The notes under the pieces were generated by a model. That model worked only from the letters and a program-made list of their open reading frames with translations. It did not search any database and had not been told where the DNA came from. DNA of 64,000 nt from Thiomicrorhabdus sp965602805 (lineage in GTDB: Bacteria > Pseudomonadota > Gammaproteobacteria > Thiomicrospirales > Thiomicrospiraceae), in the NCBI GenBank assembly GCA_965602805.1, contig CBFCZK010000009.1:1-64000 (forward strand), read 5' to 3'. Shown piece after piece: positions 43,525 through 52,049 of the stretch. Both the position numbers and the translations under genes were made by a program. Position 1 is the first letter of the stretch. Each line of letters opens with the position of its first letter.

Positions 43525-46500
43525 TTATTCCTCAGGGGTTGTCGCTTTGTTGTCTTTTGTCAGACGAATTTCCAACGGTTCAGAGGTATTAAGGTGCACA
43601 TCTTGTTGCGGGAAGGCAATCACGATATTGGCGGCATTGAGTTTGTCGTTAATCATCGAATGCAATTCCGATCTAATCATTCTGTAGTTTTCTAAATCTT
43701 CCACAAAGACTCGTAACTCTAATTGCAGTGCATTATCGCCAAAGCTGGCGAAAATCACCGAGGGCGCAGGGTCTTTTAGTACTTCTGAATGTTCCACAGC
43801 AGCTTGCTGAATCAAGTGCAAGGCTTGATTGACGTCACTGCCATAAGCGATGCCCACCGGCACCTTCACACGTGTCACAGGGTCGGAAAGTGACCAGTTA
43901 ATAAATTGCCCGGTAATAATATGTTTGTTCGGAATCACCAACTCTTGGCGGTCCCAATTTACGATGGTGGTGGCGCGGATGCGGATTTTAGAGACTTTTC
44001 CAGTGACACCATCTACCGTCACAATATCCCCGACGCGCATCGGTTGTTCAAACAGCAGAATAATCCCGCTGACAAAGTTGGCGACAATCTCTTGCAGACC
44101 AAAGCCTAAACCGACTGAAAGCGCTGCGACCAGCCATTGAATATTGGTCCACTCGATGCCCAATGCTCTAAAGATCAGAACAAAGCCGATAATCACCACG
44201 ATATACTGGGTCAGAGAGCTGGTGGCATAACGTGCCGCGCTGCTAATAGGTAAAAATCTAAGCAGTGTAAATTCCAATAGGCCTGGTAAGTCTTTTGAGA
44301 GTAGCAGAGTCATCGCACCGAGCGCGATTCCTAAGGTTAAATCGCCTAGGGTTAACGGCACTTGTTGCACTATACCATTAATCAGCTGAGACTTTGTCAT
44401 CTCTAGCGTACTATCGCTAATGAGGTTGAGCGCCGGTAATACATCACTCCATAAGAGCCATATGCCACTTAAAAACACCAGTACAGCACCTAAGTTCAGA
44501 GCTTGGCGGACTTGGTTGCTTAACTTATCGTAGTCAATCTCGGGTTCCTCAATAACCGGCAATTCGGTGACACTGTTGTTCTGTTTGTCACTCTCCTGTT
44601 GTTCTGCCTGGAGTGCTTGGCGCTTTTGCAGGCGTTCCGCGTAATGTATTTTTCTTTCTGATAAATAGAGGCCTCTTAACAAAATCTCTCGCAGAATATA
44701 CACCACCAATATCAGGCCGAGTGTCCAGTTAAAACGTTCTGCAATTACCAGCGATGAATAGTAATAGCCGTAAACAGTTGCCCAAATAAGCGCTAGCGGT
44801 ATGGCCAGTAATAAAGGGAACCAAATAAAATGTAATTGTGGCCATTTCGCGTTTTTTGTCTGCAGTCTGAAATCACGCATGATGTCACTACGTGAAGACC
44901 ATAATCGGTAGAAGAGTACGGCTAAACCCAGCATCATTAAGATAAACGCCAAGCGGCCAATCATTTGTTGACCCGCTGGCGCGATGCTGTCGGTATTCAT
45001 ATTGATAATAAAAATCAAAATGGCCCCAAACGGGGTGGCCCAGCTGAGTTCACGATACAGTGAGTTGCGGACACTGGCATGCCAGCGAAAGTGTCGTTCA
45101 GCGAGTCCATCTGCTCGGCAGATTTGTTTGAGTCCGTCCATGATAAAAATCAAAATACCGGCATCGATTAACCCCTTAATAAAGCCTTCTGTGTAGGCAG
45201 AAGGTGAAGGCAGAAGATTTAGCACGCCAGCTGCACCGAGCAAAATTAAGGGAACAAGAAGGGCGAGGCCTAAGGTATAAGCAATGGCTTGCAGGCTATA
45301 AAGCATTGAATCGGTGCGAATGGAAAGCACTAACGAAGCTGTTTTTGAAATGCCTTGAATAAAACGCTGGCGCGCGAGTAATAGTAAGGCAATCAGCAGA
45401 ACCCAAAAAGTGAAACGAACCGTTTCGCTTGAAATCACCGCTAGGCTATCCTTTACAAGCGCTTTCAGATGTTCAGGTGCGAAAAACCAATGCAGACTTT
45501 GAGAGAATGCGCCCATGGAAAACAATCCGGAAATCTCAACATTAGGCAACCAAAACAGATGGTCATTGAGGAAGCGTGTATAAGCGAGCGCCTTCTCTTG
45601 TTGTTGCGCGGTGACAGCATTGAGCTCAGACAGTTTGCTGATATAAACTGGGTATAGCGTCTGTAATTCACGGCCCGCTTGTGAGAGCTTGTCATGCAAG
45701 TCAGCAAAGTCTTGTTCCAGTTGCATCTGCTCAGAGTCACTTAGCGTCTTAGATTTATCCTGCAACAGCGTTTTTAGTTCGTTTTCTATATTCTGATCAC
45801 CGATATTAGCGAGCTGTTCACTGAGCAATAATTGGTTAAGCACCGAGGTGTTCAATTGGTCTTTAATCTTAAGGGCTTTACTGGGACTAATTTTGAGTTC
45901 TGAAATTCTTTCCAGGCGTTTGTGTAATACCTGGGCGACGGTTTCCTGAGAACCATCAAGTTCGACAATTTGTTTGTCTCTTTCAAAGTGTGCTTGCAGA
46001 GTGGTAATGATTTCATTGGCGGCGTTTATTTTCTGGTCAACCAGCTTTTCTTGCTGAATTAGGTCCGCTTTGTTTTGTTGAAAGCTAATAATATGTTGTT
46101 GAATTTTGTAAAGAGGGCTAGTTGTATCAAGTTGTTCAGACTTACTTTGTTGTAGCGCCTCTTGTGCTTGTTCAGCCTTGAAGCTTTGCAATTGGGTTTG
46201 CAATTGGTCCACGGTCTGTAGAAGGTGCGTTTTGTGAATATCCCAGTAATCTCTTTCGGTTTGGGCTAATTGCGTCAGAATGCTTAAGTTGTCCATTTGA
46301 AAATTAATCAGCTTTAGCGAAATTTTAAGGACTTGTAGGCTGGATTTCAGTCGAGTGGACTTAATACGCGCATGAAAGTCCTGTATCGCATCAGCTCCGG
46401 ATGCGGGCATGTTCTCTTGCTGTTGATTGATGCGACTTTGCAGTTCTGATTTTTGCAATGTACCGTGGGTGGCGATGGTCAGGTATTGACTGAGTTCTTT

Positions 46501-46950
46501 TTCACTGCTTAAAAAGTTTTGAGTAGCCTGCTGAAATTCCGATTCTGCTATATTTAAACGCTGTGTGAGATCCTCTTTAGGCAGGTGACTCAGGTCTAGG
46601 GTTTGCGTTTCTTTGAGTTCATTGGCGAGTTTTTTCTGGGAAATTTTCAGCTCGTTGAGGCGAGCATTGGCATTGAAGACGCGTTTTTCTAGGGCGTTAA
46701 ACTGTTGTTGATATCTCTGTGATTCGTTAATCCAACTTTGCGCTTGACCCAATTGTGCTGAAAGCGAGTTTTGTTCCTCTTCGGTGAGTTGATCCGTTTG
46801 CTCAAGCGCCAGACTCAGCGACTCAATATCACTGGTGGTTAAAGCTTCACTGCTGGCTTTTAAGGTCGGTTCTACGGCTGAAGCCAGTGGTGATAGGCTG
46901 AATAAAAACCAAACGATTATCAAAGAAGCTATATGTTGGGTGCGTTGCAT
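43525..46950 (-). CDS. Large mechanosensitive channel, MscK/KefA-like
   Basis: A 1141-residue protein with a signal peptide (to about residue 26), a long coiled-coil periplasmic domain rich in Gln, Leu and Glu (about 40-470), roughly ten membrane helices (about 500-1000) and the C-terminal MscS core. The pore helix GLGFGLQEIVANFVSGIILLF resembles MscS, followed by VGDIVTVDGVTGKV and WDRQELVIPNKHI of the beta domain. It should open under membrane tension during osmotic down-shock. A degenerate palindrome lies near 44276. A small MscS is at 62.1 kb. Confidence 0.93.
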   Translation of the reverse strand: MQRTQHIASLIIVWFLFSLSPLASAVEPTLKASSEALTTSDIESLSLALEQTDQLTEEEQNSLSAQLGQAQSWINESQRYQQQFNALEKRVFNANARLNELKISQKKLANELKETQTLDLSHLPKEDLTQRLNIAESEFQQATQNFLSSEKELSQYLTIATHGTLQKSELQSRINQQQENMPASGADAIQDFHARIKSTRLKSSLQVLKISLKLINFQMDNLSILTQLAQTERDYWDIHKTHLLQTVDQLQTQLQSFKAEQAQEALQQSKSEQLDTTSPLYKIQQHIISFQQNKADLIQQEKLVDQKINAANEIITTLQAHFERDKQIVELDGSQETVAQVLHKRLERISELKISPSKALKIKDQLNTSVLNQLLLSEQLANIGDQNIENELKTLLQDKSKTLSDSEQMQLEQDFADLHDKLSQAGRELQTLYPVYISKLSELNAVTAQQQEKALAYTRFLNDHLFWLPNVEISGLFSMGAFSQSLHWFFAPEHLKALVKDSLAVISSETVRFTFWVLLIALLLLARQRFIQGISKTASLVLSIRTDSMLYSLQAIAYTLGLALLVPLILLGAAGVLNLLPSPSAYTEGFIKGLIDAGILIFIMDGLKQICRADGLAERHFRWHASVRNSLYRELSWATPFGAILIFIINMNTDSIAPAGQQMIGRLAFILMMLGLAVLFYRLWSSRSDIMRDFRLQTKNAKWPQLHFIWFPLLLAIPLALIWATVYGYYYSSLVIAERFNWTLGLILVVYILREILLRGLYLSERKIHYAERLQKRQALQAEQQESDKQNNSVTELPVIEEPEIDYDKLSNQVRQALNLGAVLVFLSGIWLLWSDVLPALNLISDSTLEMTKSQLINGIVQQVPLTLGDLTLGIALGAMTLLLSKDLPGLLEFTLLRFLPISSAARYATSSLTQYIVVIIGFVLIFRALGIEWTNIQWLVAALSVGLGFGLQEIVANFVSGIILLFEQPMRVGDIVTVDGVTGKVSKIRIRATTIVNWDRQELVIPNKHIITGQFINWSLSDPVTRVKVPVGIAYGSDVNQALHLIQQAAVEHSEVLKDPAPSVIFASFGDNALQLELRVFVEDLENYRMIRSELHSMINDKLNAANIVIAFPQQDVHLNTSEPLEIRLTKDNKATTPEE

Positions 46951-47383
46951 ATCTATTTAAGCTCGTATCATTTTAGAAAATATAAGGTTATTTATACCCT
47001 ATATTCTTCATATTGACACGGCTTATCATCACTTACTTATTTTGCCTCAATCATTACGTTTATGCGTGAGAGAAATGTGGCTTTTGTCTAGCTTACGGAA
47101 TCGTTCTGTTGATAATTCGGCCAGGATTTCTTATCTAACGTAATGGGTTTTTTAGGAGGGGTTTTTAGATTCGCTCTTGTTTTAAGGAATTCTCTATATG
47201 AAAAGTATTAAAAGCTTATTTTTTTTATTGATTTAAATCAATTGGTTATCGATATGTCACCCGAAGTGGTGAGGATAATATGCAGCAGTTTAAATATTCT
47301 TTTGTTTAAATCCATGCTTTTATTGCGTGAATAAGTTGGAGAGCCTATGGTCTAGGTGAAAATACATAAAAGGAGAGGGTGAG
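46951..47383. other. Regulatory gap upstream of the first fcc operon
   Basis: No gene in 433 bp. It holds a TTGACA hexamer at 47013, a T-rich tract at about 47218, a perfect FNR-type box at 47228-47241, a GATAAT hexamer at 47274-47279, and a strong ribosome-binding site AAAGGAGAGG before ATG 47384. Confidence 0.6.
47228..47241. promoter_or_regulatory. FNR/ANR-type box upstream of fcc operon 1
   Basis: TTGATTTAAATCAA matches the FNR consensus TTGAT-N4-ATCAA at every defined base, and the symmetry extends to 16 bp. With the GATAAT at 47274 as -10, the box would be centred about 51 bp upstream of the transcription start. Confidence 0.65.
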
Positions 47384-47806
47384 ATGCAAACAGCAAAGGT
47401 ATTCGTCAGTTTGTTTAGTGTTTTGGTATTAGGAGGATGTTCAGACTCTTCTGACGAAGCAATCAATAGTGGGATTTATTTTTCGATTGATGACGTGGAT
47501 TACAGCGCTGTTATCGTTGATGCGAGTGCGAACAGCATTGGTGATGTGGACAGTTTAGCCGTTGGTGCAAGACTATTGGCGTCTCAATGTGCTCAGTGTC
47601 ATGGCTCTTATGGCGTTGCGGTGCGTGACTGGCCTGATTTATGGGGTTCCGGTCGGCAGATTAGTACGTGGATGACAGATTATCAGGATGCTGCGTATCT
47701 TGACAATATGATGTATATGCACGCAATAGCTTACACCTCTGCTGAAGTCGATTTATTAAAAAGCTACTATCCCAAAATAGCTTATACCGCACCTGTAGGA
47801 GAATAG
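47384..47806 (+). CDS. Single-haem cytochrome c lipoprotein (FccA-like), operon 1
   Basis: A 140-residue protein with a lipoprotein signal (LVLGGC, Cys19) and one haem-binding motif CAQCH in ARLLASQCAQCHG. Met residues in NMMYMHAIAYT are candidates for the distal ligand. It lies 2 nt upstream of the flavoprotein gene, which identifies it as the cytochrome subunit of a flavocytochrome c-type sulfide dehydrogenase. It should pass electrons from the flavin to downstream cytochromes. It is much shorter than the operon-2 cytochrome and lacks its Asp-rich spacer. Confidence 0.85.
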   Translation: MQTAKVFVSLFSVLVLGGCSDSSDEAINSGIYFSIDDVDYSAVIVDASANSIGDVDSLAVGARLLASQCAQCHGSYGVAVRDWPDLWGSGRQISTWMTDYQDAAYLDNMMYMHAIAYTSAEVDLLKSYYPKIAYTAPVGE

Positions 47807-47808
47807 TC

Positions 47809-49146
47809 ATGAGCAAATCAACCGTTGGTTTAGAAGTGAGTCAGGAAATTTGGTCGCGTCGACAATTATTAAAAACCGGAGCAGGTTTATTGGCTGGGTT
47901 AGCTGGTATGAATGCTCTGAGCGCATTTTCAGCTGAACCACCACATATTGTTGTAGTCGGTGGAGGTTTTGGTGGGGCTACGGCTGCAAAATATCTTAAA
48001 CTTTGGGGGGGCGTTTCGGTGAATGTCACCTTAATCGAACCCAATACAACATTTAGTTCGCCGATTTTAAGTGGCATGGTGGTGACGCATCAATTAGAGA
48101 TAGATCGTTTAGACTTTGGTTACGATCGTCTGCGCGATATACATGGTGTGAACATACTTCAAAACCGCGTTACAGCGGTTGATTCAGCCGGAAAAACAAT
48201 CACCTTGTCTGACGGAGTTACGACACTTGCTTATGATCGTTTGATTCTTTCGCCGGGTATTGATTTTATCGATGTGCCTGGTTGGGAGTCTGAGAAATTA
48301 CCCCATGCGTGGAGCGGTCGTGATCAGTTGGCTTTGTTTACCGAGCAATTAGGCAGCTTTCCTGTGAATGGCACCTTGGTTATTAAAGTTCCTAAACTGC
48401 CTTATCGTTGTCCTCCCGGCCCTTATGAACGTGCAAGTACCGTTGCAGATTATTTGCGAGTTAATAATAAGAATGCCCGTGTGGTGGTTTTAGATGCTCA
48501 GCCGGAAATTTCGATTGAAGCGGATATGTTCCATGGTTTTTATGATGAATTTGGGGTGGAGTATCGCCCAAATATTCGAGTAACCAGTGTCAATTCAGGG
48601 GATGCTGAAGGCCATGGCAAATCGATTACATTTGTCGAGCAAATAAAAGATGTTGATGGTCTCGTCATCAGCGAAAACGCCCCTGAAACCATTGAAGCGG
48701 ATGTAGTCAATCTCATTCCTGATCACAAAGCAGCTTCTATCATTTTTACGGCTGGTTTGAATGTCGATAATTGGGCACCGATTAATCCTCTCACCTATGA
48801 ATCGACTATCGTAGGTAAGGAAAACATTTATATTTTGGGCGACTCTCAAGCCACGGCACAGGTGAAAGGCGGTCAAGCAGCCAATGCCCAAGCCAAAATT
48901 TGTGCGGATGCCATTTTGCGCGACATGGCAGGGGTTGCACCTTATGGAACTCCGATTACCTCGGTCGGTTGTTCTGCACCGGTGACGCAAACTAAAGTGA
49001 ACTGGGCAGGGAAAGCTTGGCGTTACGATGCGATAAGCGGTTTGATGGAAGTCAGTGCTTCTAATGCTGCCACTGAACCAAGTGAAGTGCATTTAGAACC
49101 GATGTTGAAATGGGCCAATAATCTATTTGCAGACACTTTTGGTTAG
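47809..49146 (+). CDS. fccB: FccB-like sulfide dehydrogenase flavoprotein, operon 1
   Basis: A 445-residue FAD protein exported by Tat (SRRQLLKTGAGLLAG). The FAD-binding IVVVGGGFGGATAAKYLKLW, the CPPGPYERAS block with its redox Cys, and the C-terminal NNLFADTFG match FccB of flavocytochrome c; a second Cys is in TSVGCSAP. From memory of Allochromatium FccB, the segment around the FAD-linking Cys reads differently here (FSSPILSG), with Pro at that position, so FAD may be non-covalent. It oxidises sulfide in the periplasm by inference. GTAGGAGA overlaps the cytochrome stop as ribosome-binding site. Confidence 0.88.
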   Translation: MSKSTVGLEVSQEIWSRRQLLKTGAGLLAGLAGMNALSAFSAEPPHIVVVGGGFGGATAAKYLKLWGGVSVNVTLIEPNTTFSSPILSGMVVTHQLEIDRLDFGYDRLRDIHGVNILQNRVTAVDSAGKTITLSDGVTTLAYDRLILSPGIDFIDVPGWESEKLPHAWSGRDQLALFTEQLGSFPVNGTLVIKVPKLPYRCPPGPYERASTVADYLRVNNKNARVVVLDAQPEISIEADMFHGFYDEFGVEYRPNIRVTSVNSGDAEGHGKSITFVEQIKDVDGLVISENAPETIEADVVNLIPDHKAASIIFTAGLNVDNWAPINPLTYESTIVGKENIYILGDSQATAQVKGGQAANAQAKICADAILRDMAGVAPYGTPITSVGCSAPVTQTKVNWAGKAWRYDAISGLMEVSASNAATEPSEVHLEPMLKWANNLFADTFG

Positions 49147-49216
49147 TTTGAGTTACTAGAATCAATTGCATTAACTGCATAGGTCATATCACTTGTGGAG
49201 CATGATCTCTAAATTT

Positions 49217-49241
49217 TAAACCGGCGAAAGCCGGTTTTTTT
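49217..49241 (+). terminator. Terminator of fcc operon 1
   Basis: AAACCGGC-GAAA-GCCGGTTT stem with a GNRA-type loop followed by T-run. Confidence 0.92.
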
Positions 49242-49289
49242 GTATTTGACGCCCTCCCTTCCACGCAAATTAATTTTTATCTTAAAAAT

Positions 49290-49318
49290 TTGACTAACTT
49301 AATTTTTGGGAATAAAAT
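49290..49318 (+). promoter_or_regulatory. Promoter of fcc operon 2
   Basis: TTGACT at 49290-49295 and TAAAAT at 49313-49318 are spaced 17 bp apart. The predicted leader is about 215 nt. Confidence 0.6.
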
Positions 49319-49325
49319 CCCAAAA
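49304..49325. promoter_or_regulatory. Inverted repeat overlapping the -10 of fcc operon 2
   Basis: TTTTGGGA and TCCCAAAA, 8-bp arms separated by 6 bp, cover the -10 hexamer and the likely transcription start, a typical repressor-operator position. The regulator is unknown. Confidence 0.5.
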
Positions 49326-49394
49326 CTCTGAGGGGATTGAGCAATCCACATAGAAAATCGTTGGATTAATCGTAACGACTCCTTTAGCTGTACA

Positions 49395-49425
49395 TCAGAC
49401 AAATGTCTGACAGGACATTTGTCCT
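49395..49425 (+). promoter_or_regulatory. Leader element of two nested palindromes
   Basis: TCAGACAAATGTCTGA (7-bp arms) is followed directly by C and AGGACATTTGTCCT (6-bp arms). ACAAATGTC and GACATTTGT also pair with each other as a 9-bp stem around TGACAG. It could be a tandem operator or an RNA hairpin about 115 nt before the start codon. Confidence 0.5.
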
Positions 49426-49539
49426 CTTCAAAAGTAGGGGAATGTTCAATAGCATAGAGGCAACATTAAGGCAGAGTCATTCAATTGATTCAATCTTTAT
49501 CAAAGACAATTATTAAGTAAACAATTAAGGAGCTTACCC

Positions 49540-50595
49540 ATGAAGCTGAGAAATATTCCTTTTATGCTATCCGGCATATCCATGGCCATTTTATTGGCCT
49601 CATGTGGTGGGGGCGGTAGTTCAGATGCCACTTCTAGCACGACGACAACCGCCACGATTAGTAGCGTTGTGTCCGGAACCGTGCCGGGTACCTTAATTGA
49701 AGCCTTCTGTGCCGACGGAACTTATTACCACGTCAACTCAATCAATGATGGAACAACGCAGCACCCGTTTTCTATCTCTTTACCTAATAATGTCAATTGC
49801 AGATTAGTGATGACGACGAATGAGGATGATCTAGCGAATAGAGTGATTACAGCAATACAGATAGATTCAGGCTTGGTATCAAGTGGTCTATTAAATATGT
49901 CAGAAGATTTTGAACTTGGATATATTCCACTCTCTTTAACAAGGGCTGGTGTTGACTTGGATGATGACGGCGTGGCGGATGTGCCGTTAACGGTTCCTTT
50001 AACATTACCTGATGGTGTGGTTTTGCTTGATGTGTCTTCAGACCCTTTAGACAGTGATGGTGATGATATTCCAGATCTATATAACGATGATGATGATGAC
50101 GGAGATTTCAACTCAGAAGATGCTGATGATGACAATGATGGTACCGATGATGTTGATGAGCTAGATAACCACGATAGCGATGGTGATGGCATTGACGATA
50201 TATATGATCGCGATGATGACAACGATGGCTCTAATGATGATGTTGATTCAGATGATGATGGTGATGGTACGCCTGACAGTGAAGACAGCGACCATGATGA
50301 AGATTATGAAACTGGATCAACAACTGTTTATACACCCGTCACTGAATACAACGTTACCGCAGGGCGTTTGTTAGCTTCACAATGTGCACAGTGTCATGGA
50401 ACAAATGGTACTTCAACGAATAGTTGGGACAGTATCGCAGGAGAAAGCGCTGCTGAGCTGGTGAGTGAAATGTTTGAAATTCAATCAGGAGAAGAAGACC
50501 TGATTATGCAAGCCCAAGCACACGGTTACACAGATACCGAAATTGCAGCACTTGCAGGCTGGTTAGCAACACAGCCTAGTTCAGATAACGATTAA
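49540..50595 (+). CDS. Cytochrome c lipoprotein with Asp-rich calcium-binding-like spacer, operon 2
   Basis: A 351-residue protein with lipobox LLASC followed by a Gly/Ser/Thr linker, a beta-rich domain (about 40-160), an extremely acidic region of thrombospondin-type-3-like DxDxDGxxD repeats (about 165-260, e.g. DSDGDDIPDLYNDDDD, DSDGDGIDDIYDRDD) and a C-terminal cytochrome c domain with one CAQCH in RLLASQCAQCHGTNG. The haem domain is like that of operon 1, so the acidic part is an added module. It probably binds calcium and acts as a stiff spacer holding the haem away from the membrane; this is inference. The flavoprotein gene follows after 11 nt. Confidence 0.85.
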   Translation: MKLRNIPFMLSGISMAILLASCGGGGSSDATSSTTTTATISSVVSGTVPGTLIEAFCADGTYYHVNSINDGTTQHPFSISLPNNVNCRLVMTTNEDDLANRVITAIQIDSGLVSSGLLNMSEDFELGYIPLSLTRAGVDLDDDGVADVPLTVPLTLPDGVVLLDVSSDPLDSDGDDIPDLYNDDDDDGDFNSEDADDDNDGTDDVDELDNHDSDGDGIDDIYDRDDDNDGSNDDVDSDDDGDGTPDSEDSDHDEDYETGSTTVYTPVTEYNVTAGRLLASQCAQCHGTNGTSTNSWDSIAGESAAELVSEMFEIQSGEEDLIMQAQAHGYTDTEIAALAGWLATQPSSDND

Positions 50596-50606
50596 GGAGA
50601 GCGGAA

Positions 50607-51914
50607 ATGAATAGTCAATTATCACGTAGAAGTTTATTAAAAGCTCTTGGTCTAGGCCTGACCGCAGCAACTTTACCAGGCCTGGTTAGAGCGGCGGATA
50701 CATTACCGCATATTGTTGTTGTTGGCGGTGGTTTTGCCGGCGCAACGGTGGCTAAGTATTTAAAAATGTGGGGTGGTTTAAGTGTTCAAGTGACCATTAT
50801 TGAACCGAACTCAACTTATGTATCACCAATATTAAGTAACTTGGTTCTGAATGGTCAAAAAACAACCGATGACTTGAGTTTTAACTATCTAAATCATAGC
50901 CAAAAGTATGCCGTAAATATGATTCACGATACGGTTGATTCTATCGATAATGATGCTAAATTCGTCACATTAGGGAGCGGTGAAGTTGTCCCATATAGCA
51001 AGCTAATATTGGCGCCGGGTATCGATTTTGATAGTGTTCCAGGTCATGACTTTGAAAAAGTGCCACATGCTTGGAAAGCAGGTGTACAAACTAATCTGCT
51101 AAAAGCACAAATTGACGCCATGGTGGATGGAGATAGCTTCGTTATGACCGTACCTAAAGCACCCTATCGTTGTCCTCCGGGGCCTTATGAGCGAGCTTGT
51201 GTGGTGGCGGATTACTTGAAAAACACCAAAGGTTATACAGGGTGTACGGTAACTGTTTTAGATGCCAACCCAGCGATTACGGTTGAGGCAGATACTTTTG
51301 GGGCGGCTTTTGCAACTTATGGAGTGACTTACGAACACAGTGCTGAAGTATTAAGTGTGGATTCTGATACTAAATCGGTAACTTATAGTGTGAGTGGTGC
51401 AACAAGTGCAATCATGACAGCAACAACATTGAATGTAATTCCTAATCAAAAAGCAGGGCCAATTGTTTTTGCAGCGGGTTTAACAGAGGGGAATTGGGCG
51501 CCAATCAACCCTCTAACTTATGAATCTATAAAGTTAAATAGTGCTCTAGAGGCTGTTGGCTTGGACATTCATATTATTGGGGATTCTCAAGGAACAGGCC
51601 TGCCAAAAGCAGGGCATATCGGAAACTCTGAAGCTAAAATTTGTGCGGACGCGATATTGCGTTCATTAAAAGGTTTAGCACCTGATCCAGCGCCAAAAAC
51701 CAATTCGGCTTGTTATAGTCCTATTTCATCAACCACCGCCTCATGGTTAAGTGCGGTATATGAATATAATGCAGGTACTGGCCAAATGCAGCCAATAGAT
51801 GTCATTCCTGGTAATGGAGTGGTAGATAACTATGCCTCTGGCGCACCAAGTGCAGAAAACTACCGTGCAATGTTTAACTGGTCAGGCAATCTATTTGCCG
51901 ATACGTTTTCCTAG
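50607..51914 (+). CDS. fccB: FccB-like sulfide dehydrogenase flavoprotein, operon 2
   Basis: A 435-residue paralogue of the operon-1 flavoprotein, with Tat signal SRRSLLKALGLGLTA, IVVVGGGFAGATVAKYLKMW, CPPGPYERACVVADY, a second redox Cys in TNSACYSPIS and the C-terminal SGNLFADTFS. As in the first copy, Pro stands where the classical enzyme has its FAD-linking Cys (YVSPILSN). An exact palindrome copy encodes LPGLV at the end of the Tat signal, next to the probable cleavage site RAADT. AAGGAGAG precedes the ATG. The transcript ends at the hairpin at 52001. Confidence 0.88.
   Translation: MNSQLSRRSLLKALGLGLTAATLPGLVRAADTLPHIVVVGGGFAGATVAKYLKMWGGLSVQVTIIEPNSTYVSPILSNLVLNGQKTTDDLSFNYLNHSQKYAVNMIHDTVDSIDNDAKFVTLGSGEVVPYSKLILAPGIDFDSVPGHDFEKVPHAWKAGVQTNLLKAQIDAMVDGDSFVMTVPKAPYRCPPGPYERACVVADYLKNTKGYTGCTVTVLDANPAITVEADTFGAAFATYGVTYEHSAEVLSVDSDTKSVTYSVSGATSAIMTATTLNVIPNQKAGPIVFAAGLTEGNWAPINPLTYESIKLNSALEAVGLDIHIIGDSQGTGLPKAGHIGNSEAKICADAILRSLKGLAPDPAPKTNSACYSPISSTTASWLSAVYEYNAGTGQMQPIDVIPGNGVVDNYASGAPSAENYRAMFNWSGNLFADTFS
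50675..50686. repeat. Iterated palindrome copy inside the Tat signal of FccB operon 2
   Basis: Exact core, translated LPGLV; a degenerate CTAGGCCTGACC lies 22 bp upstream in the same signal sequence. Confidence 0.9.
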
Positions 51915-52000
51915 GTAGGATAAATCCCAGTAGAGTGTTTGTTAAATTTGGCTAGGCAATTATCTTTATTGTCAGATTTATAAACATCGATTAATATTTA

Positions 52001-52033
52001 GGCGCTTCTGAAATTTCAGTCGCGCTTTTTTTG
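52001..52033 (+). terminator. Terminator of fcc operon 2
   Basis: CTGAAATTTCAG inside a GCGC/GCGC clamp forms a stem followed by seven T. Confidence 0.75.
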
Positions 52034-52049
52034 TTTGGGGGAACTCTTT

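Larger units (their letters stand above)
49147..49539. other. Gap between the two fcc operons
   Basis: No gene in 393 bp. In order it holds a terminator (49217-49241), a promoter (49290-49318) overlapped by an inverted repeat (49304-49325), and a leader hairpin (49399-49422), then AAGGAG before ATG 49540. Confidence 0.7.

Noticed and set aside
49725..50222. Ser-rich minus-strand frame opposite the Asp-rich cytochrome
   Set aside because: Poly-Ser arises from the complement of GAT-rich DNA; no ribosome-binding site or other gene features.
50045..50310. GAT-rich tract as a microsatellite or CRISPR-like array
   Set aside because: It has no fixed repeat length or spacers and stays in frame as DxDxDG-type protein repeats.
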